NCBI GenBank assembly: GCA_002724245.1
Contig: PBOG01000266.1
Location: 1-34,894 of the forward strand
Length of the DNA stretch: 34,894 bases
Origin: Planctomycetaceae bacterium
Lineage (GTDB): Bacteria > Planctomycetota > Planctomycetia > Pirellulales > Pirellulaceae
Direction of reading: 5' to 3'
In this document: piece after piece, positions 31,878 to 34,894 of the stretch
Layout: every line of letters starts with the position of its first letter
Position numbering within the stretch: the stretch's first letter is position 1
Translations under genes and position numbers: made by a program
Notes under the pieces: model-generated
The model's database searches: none
Seen by the model: only the letters and a program-made list of their open reading frames with translations
What the model was told of the DNA's origin: nothing

Positions 31878-32261
31878 ATGCCACGTCTATTAGGTGTTGA
31901 TATCCCTAACGATAAGTCTGCTGCGACGTCCTTGACGTACCTGTATGGCGTAGGCCACAAGACTGCTCGTGATTTATGCCACAAAGCCGGCATCGATCCA
32001 ATTCGCACTGCACGCGATCTGGCAGAAGATGAATTAGGACGATTGGCAGCGCTTCTGGAACGCGATTACGTCGTTGAGGGTATGCTTCGACGCCAGCTGC
32101 AACAAAGCGTGACGCGACTAAGAGATATCAAGTGCTACCGGGGCCTGCGACATCGACATGGATTGCCCGTGCGTGGACAACGCACCCGCACGAACGCCCG
32201 AACTCGTAAAGGGCCGAAAAAGACTGTGGCAGGAAAGAAGGGCGTCAAGGACCTCAGGTAG
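31878..32261 (+). CDS. rpsM: 30S ribosomal protein S13
   Basis: S13 bridges the head of the small subunit to the large subunit. It has 127 residues, near normal. PRLLGVDIPNDKSAATSLTYLYGVG, the RLRDIKCYRGLRHRHGLPVRG stretch and the basic end RTNARTRKGPKKTVAGKKG are diagnostic. TAGGAG lies ten bases before the ATG. rpsK follows after 118 bp. Confidence 0.96.
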   Translation: MPRLLGVDIPNDKSAATSLTYLYGVGHKTARDLCHKAGIDPIRTARDLAEDELGRLAALLERDYVVEGMLRRQLQQSVTRLRDIKCYRGLRHRHGLPVRGQRTRTNARTRKGPKKTVAGKKGVKDLR

Positions 32262-32379
32262 CGTACCGTTTGTTTTAGTACCGCAGGATGGATTGCCTGT
32301 TATCAGGATTGTCTGAACACGACCGTAACTAATGAGATGTAGATCTGGTCGAGTTTTCGATTGAGGAGCAACGATAACC

Positions 32380-32760
32380 GTGTCAAAGACCAAGAAACGT
32401 AGAACGCGACGGAACGTCACCGTCGGCGTTGCTCACATCCGTGCGACCTTTAATAACACCACGGTGACCATCTCAGATACAAAAGGCGACACACTCTGCT
32501 GGGCAAGTGCCGGCACGTGTGGGTTCAAAGGGAGTCGCAAGAGCACGCCGTTTGCTGGCCAATGTGCGGCGCAACAAGCAGCGGAAAAGGCTGCGAAATT
32601 TGGCGTAAAGGAAGTTGGAGTCCATGTAAATGGACCAGGTTCGGGTCGAGAAAGTGCTATCACCGCGCTCCAGTCCGCTGGCATTCTTGTCAAATTCATC
32701 CAGGACGTTACCCCAATTCCACACAACGGGTGCCGCCCTCGCAAGAAACGCAGGGTCTAG
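32380..32760 (+). CDS. rpsK: 30S ribosomal protein S11
   Basis: S11 forms part of the platform of the small subunit. It has 126 residues, usual length. [39 protein letters not shown], the [15 protein letters not shown] loop and the C-terminal [18 protein letters not shown] are diagnostic. GTG 32380 is preceded by GAGGAG eleven bases upstream. rpoA comes next, so rpsD (S4) is missing from the usual order rpsM-rpsK-rpsD-rpoA. Confidence 0.96.
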   Translation: MSKTKKRRTRRNVTVGVAHIRATFNNTTVTISDTKGDTLCWASAGTCGFKGSRKSTPFAGQCAAQQAAEKAAKFGVKEVGVHVNGPGSGRESAITALQSAGILVKFIQDVTPIPHNGCRPRKKRRV

Positions 32761-32773
32761 CGGCAACGAACAG

Positions 32774-32799
32774 TTCATTCAGGCAATTCATCCAGGCAA
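32774..32799. repeat. Tandem 13-bp repeat between rpsK and rpoA
   Basis: TTCATTCAGGCAA is followed directly by TTCATCCAGGCAA, with one mismatch. It is 13 bases after the rpsK stop and 87 bases before the rpoA start. It may be a small slippage duplication in the leader. Confidence 0.7.
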
Positions 32800-32886
32800 C
32801 AGACTTATACGACGTCGACGGAAAACCCAGATCCGCTTTGTTTCGCGGTTGTGTGTTTACCCGACAGGATCCAGGGGGAGCTTTCC

Positions 32887-33879
32887 ATGCATATTCGTTG
32901 GCGCGGACTTGAACTGCCAAGCATTGTGGAATGCGATCGTGACACACTGACCCAAACTTACGGACGCTTTGTCGCCGAACCGTTTGAACGGGGTTTTGGT
33001 GTCACTGTCGGCAACAGCTTGCGACGCATCCTGCTCTCAAGTCTCGAGGGAAGTGCCGTCACCCAAATCAAAGTCCGCGGGGCACAACACGAATTCAGTA
33101 CTGTCCCAGGTGTTCTCGAGGACACCACGGACATCATCTTAAATGTCAAGTCACTCGTGTTGAAAAACCACAGCGACTCAACTCGGGTCGTTACCGTCGA
33201 AAAAAACGAAGCCGGCCCGATTCTTGCCAGTGATATTGAAACCGACCAGTCAATTGAAGTGATTGACGGCAATCACGTACTGGCAACGCTCACCGACGAT
33301 GTACCGTTCATGATGGAAATGGTCGTCGAAAATGGCCGTGGGTACCTTCCCGCGTCAGACCAAAGCGCCGGCGATCATGAAATCGGCATCATTCCGATTG
33401 ATGCGGTGTATAGTCCAGTCACGCGCGTGCGTTATGACATTGAAGAAACACGAGTTGGCCAAAAGACGAATTACGACAAACTTACGTTAGAGATTTGGAC
33501 GAATGGGTCTATTCATCCGGAAATGGCATTAGTCGAAGCCGCCAAGATCTTTCGGAAACATCTCAACCCGTTTGTGCAATACTCAGAACTCGGCCCGCGG
33601 GTTCATTCGCCAGCCCGTTCCGGAGACAGTTCGGTGGATGCGGCACTGGAACAGAAGCTGAACATGAGTCTGGCTGAGCTCAAGTTGTCCGTAAGAGCCG
33701 GTAATTGCCTTGAAGGCGAAAATATCAACAGCGTGCGCGACCTTGTTCAACTCACCGAAGACCAGTTACTAGAAGTTAGAAACTTCGGCGAAACCACGCT
33801 AACTGAAGTACAGGAAAAACTAAACGAGCTCGGATTGCACTTGTCGATGCGAGTGCCACAAGCTCCTGCAGCATTGTAG
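32887..33879 (+). CDS. rpoA: DNA-directed RNA polymerase subunit alpha
   Basis: Alpha dimerises to start polymerase assembly, and its C-terminal domain contacts UP elements and activators. It has 330 residues, usual length. ATG 32887 is preceded by GGGGGAG seven bases upstream and matches the family opening; the open frame starts twelve codons earlier without support. The N-terminal domain includes [23 protein letters not shown]. The C-terminal domain includes [20 protein letters not shown], where R270 and N273 correspond to the E. coli DNA-contact residues R265 and N268, and ends [10 protein letters not shown]. rplQ follows after 110 bp. Confidence 0.97.
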   Translation: MHIRWRGLELPSIVECDRDTLTQTYGRFVAEPFERGFGVTVGNSLRRILLSSLEGSAVTQIKVRGAQHEFSTVPGVLEDTTDIILNVKSLVLKNHSDSTRVVTVEKNEAGPILASDIETDQSIEVIDGNHVLATLTDDVPFMMEMVVENGRGYLPASDQSAGDHEIGIIPIDAVYSPVTRVRYDIEETRVGQKTNYDKLTLEIWTNGSIHPEMALVEAAKIFRKHLNPFVQYSELGPRVHSPARSGDSSVDAALEQKLNMSLAELKLSVRAGNCLEGENINSVRDLVQLTEDQLLEVRNFGETTLTEVQEKLNELGLHLSMRVPQAPAAL

Positions 33880-33989
33880 TACAGCGGTCCGTCTTTCACC
33901 TTGCACTGAAGTGTTCCGCGGCGACCGAAACCACGCAACGGAGCGACAACAGGTAAGGGGACAACGGCAGGCCCCAAGCGAGACTTCCC

Positions 33990-34894
33990 ATGCGACACAG
34001 AAGACGAGGACGACGACTCGGACGCAGTTCGAGCCACCGCAAGGCGATGATGCGCAATATGGCGACCAGCCTCTTCCTGACGGTGCGAGAAAAAGAAGAT
34101 CGCATACATCGTACCGATGAAGACGGCCATCGACTTCCGGAAGACGGGCGAATCCGTACCACGCTGCAAAAGGCAAAGGAAGTCCGCGCCCTGGTCGAAA
34201 AGTGCATTACGATTGCAGTCCGTTCTCAGGCTGCCATGAAGCATTCCGATGACTTGCTTCCATCGGAACACCGGCCCGAGCAACAACCTGCACCCAATCC
34301 CAACGACCCGACTGCGACGTGGACTAAGGAACTGAAGGCCCAAAGACGTGCCTGGCTTGATAAACGACGTGAGTGGCGCAAGAGTGAGCAAGGCCAACAA
34401 TGGGCCGAAGCACGCGCCCCGGTGGTTGCTGCCCAAAGACGCGTTATGCAGTTGTTGGGCAACAAACGGAAACTAAAGCGATTGACGGCGTTGACCGACG
34501 CCAAGAAAAAGAACGGGAAACTGCGCCAAAGAGGGCGAACCAACAGTTTTTTCACGGAGACTCCTGAGCGGCAAGCCGTTAACATCCTGTTCCATATCCT
34601 TGGAGAGCGATTCGAGGACCGTCCCGGCGGCTACACGCGGATTCTCCGACTGGCCAAACCCCGACTTGGGGATGCTGGCACACGGGCGATCCTGGAAATT
34701 ATTACCCCCACTCCTGACGACTCCAGTCCCGACCGACACAAGCGAGTCCGCGCAACCGCCGAAAAGCCCGCCTTTGACGATGTAGCCGCAACCGACGATG
34801 TAGCCGCAACCGACGATGTAGCCGCAACCGACGATGCAGCCGCAACCGACGATGCAGCCGCAACCGACGATGCAGCCGCAACCGACGATGCAGC
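33990..34894 (+). CDS. rplQ: 50S ribosomal protein L17, greatly enlarged (3' partial)
   Basis: The frame opens at ATG 33990 and is still open at the right edge: 301 codons plus two bases, against the normal 115-130. The N-terminus [20 protein letters not shown], the [22 protein letters not shown] helix (about 55-76) and the late core [13 protein letters not shown]-x3[10 protein letters not shown] (about 196-221) with AILEII are clear L17 features. A charged insertion sits at about 32-53 and a long Arg/Gln/Lys-rich helical insertion at about 84-187. From residue 263 there is an acidic hexapeptide repeat [12 protein letters not shown], six copies plus part of a seventh. The ribosome binding site is weak. 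Position after rpoA confirms identity. Confidence 0.93.
   Translation, partial: MRHRRRGRRLGRSSSHRKAMMRNMATSLFLTVREKEDRIHRTDEDGHRLPEDGRIRTTLQKAKEVRALVEKCITIAVRSQAAMKHSDDLLPSEHRPEQQPAPNPNDPTATWTKELKAQRRAWLDKRREWRKSEQGQQWAEARAPVVAAQRRVMQLLGNKRKLKRLTALTDAKKKNGKLRQRGRTNSFFTETPERQAVNILFHILGERFEDRPGGYTRILRLAKPRLGDAGTRAILEIITPTPDDSSPDRHKRVRATAEKPAFDDVAATDDVAATDDVAATDDAAATDDAAATDDAAATDDA
34776..34894 (+). repeat. 18-bp tandem repeat in the 3' part of rplQ
   Basis: The unit is GACGATGTAGCCGCAACC. There are six full copies and an 11-base part of a seventh, running off the right edge. The first three read GTA (Val) and the rest GCA (Ala) at the third codon; all other bases are identical. The 18-bp period keeps the frame, encoding an acidic six-residue repeat at the C-terminus of L17. 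Confidence 0.97.

Noticed and set aside
33747-34585. Minus-strand open frames opposite rplQ
   Set aside because: They are shadows of the enlarged L17 frame, which has clear family motifs on the plus strand.
1-34894. CRISPR arrays, insertion sequences, prophage or integrase genes
   Set aside because: No regularly spaced repeats with spacers, transposase motifs or attachment-site duplications were seen; the only tandem repeats are short and contiguous.

Overview
The window is chromosomal DNA of a planctomycete, most likely from the Pirellulales. The evidence is an N-terminal LEARRLLT motif on a secreted metalloprotease, a very large exported protein carrying CxxCH haem motifs, several short exported or membrane proteins without clear relatives, and the composition of the ribosomal-protein cluster. 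It has two parts: about 18.5 kb of mixed metabolic and exported-protein genes on both strands, then about 16 kb of uninterrupted plus-strand ribosomal-protein cluster that runs off the right edge.

Left part (1-18.6 kb). A zinc-type medium-chain dehydrogenase cut by the left edge is followed by a serine tRNA-like gene (anticodon GGA) and a strong intrinsic terminator. Next come a short-chain dehydrogenase and an Nramp-fold transporter that lacks the usual metal-binding motif. On the minus strand lies a 1474-residue exported protein combining a PPC-like domain, two CxxCH motifs, a squalene-cyclase-like region and HEAT-like repeats. Divergent from it is a fusion of a D-aminoacylase-like amidohydrolase domain, which has lost its HxH metal motif, with an apparently intact M19 membrane-dipeptidase domain. 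Then follow a YchF-like GTPase/ATPase (minus strand), NAD kinase preceded by a small ORF that overlaps its start codon, an exported protein of unknown function, a large secreted HEIGH metalloprotease with two dockerin-like calcium loops, and a small membrane protein on the minus strand.

Right part (18.9-34.9 kb). The S10, spc and alpha operons are joined: rpsJ-rplC-rplD-rplW-rplB-rpsS-rplV-rpsC-rplP-rpmC-rpsQ-rplN-rplX-rplE-rpsN-rpsH-rplF-rplR-rpsE-rplO-secY-adk-rpmJ-rpsM-rpsK-rpoA-rplQ. Genes usual in this cluster but absent here are rpmD (L30), map, infA and rpsD (S4). Two r-proteins are enlarged. L3 (283 residues) has two insertions. L17 runs past 300 residues, with an insertion of about 100 residues and an acidic tail encoded by an 18-bp tandem repeat that continues out of the window.

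The ribosomal cluster supplies ribosomal proteins, the Sec translocon core, adenylate kinase and RNA polymerase alpha. A good promoter candidate lies upstream of rpsJ and another upstream of rpmJ. A terminator-like element sits directly before secY, and several intercistronic hairpins are candidates for internal control. The most notable points are the remodelled L17 and L3, the 62-bp out-of-frame rpsC/rplP overlap, the pseudo-amidohydrolase/dipeptidase fusion, and the possible attenuator before secY.
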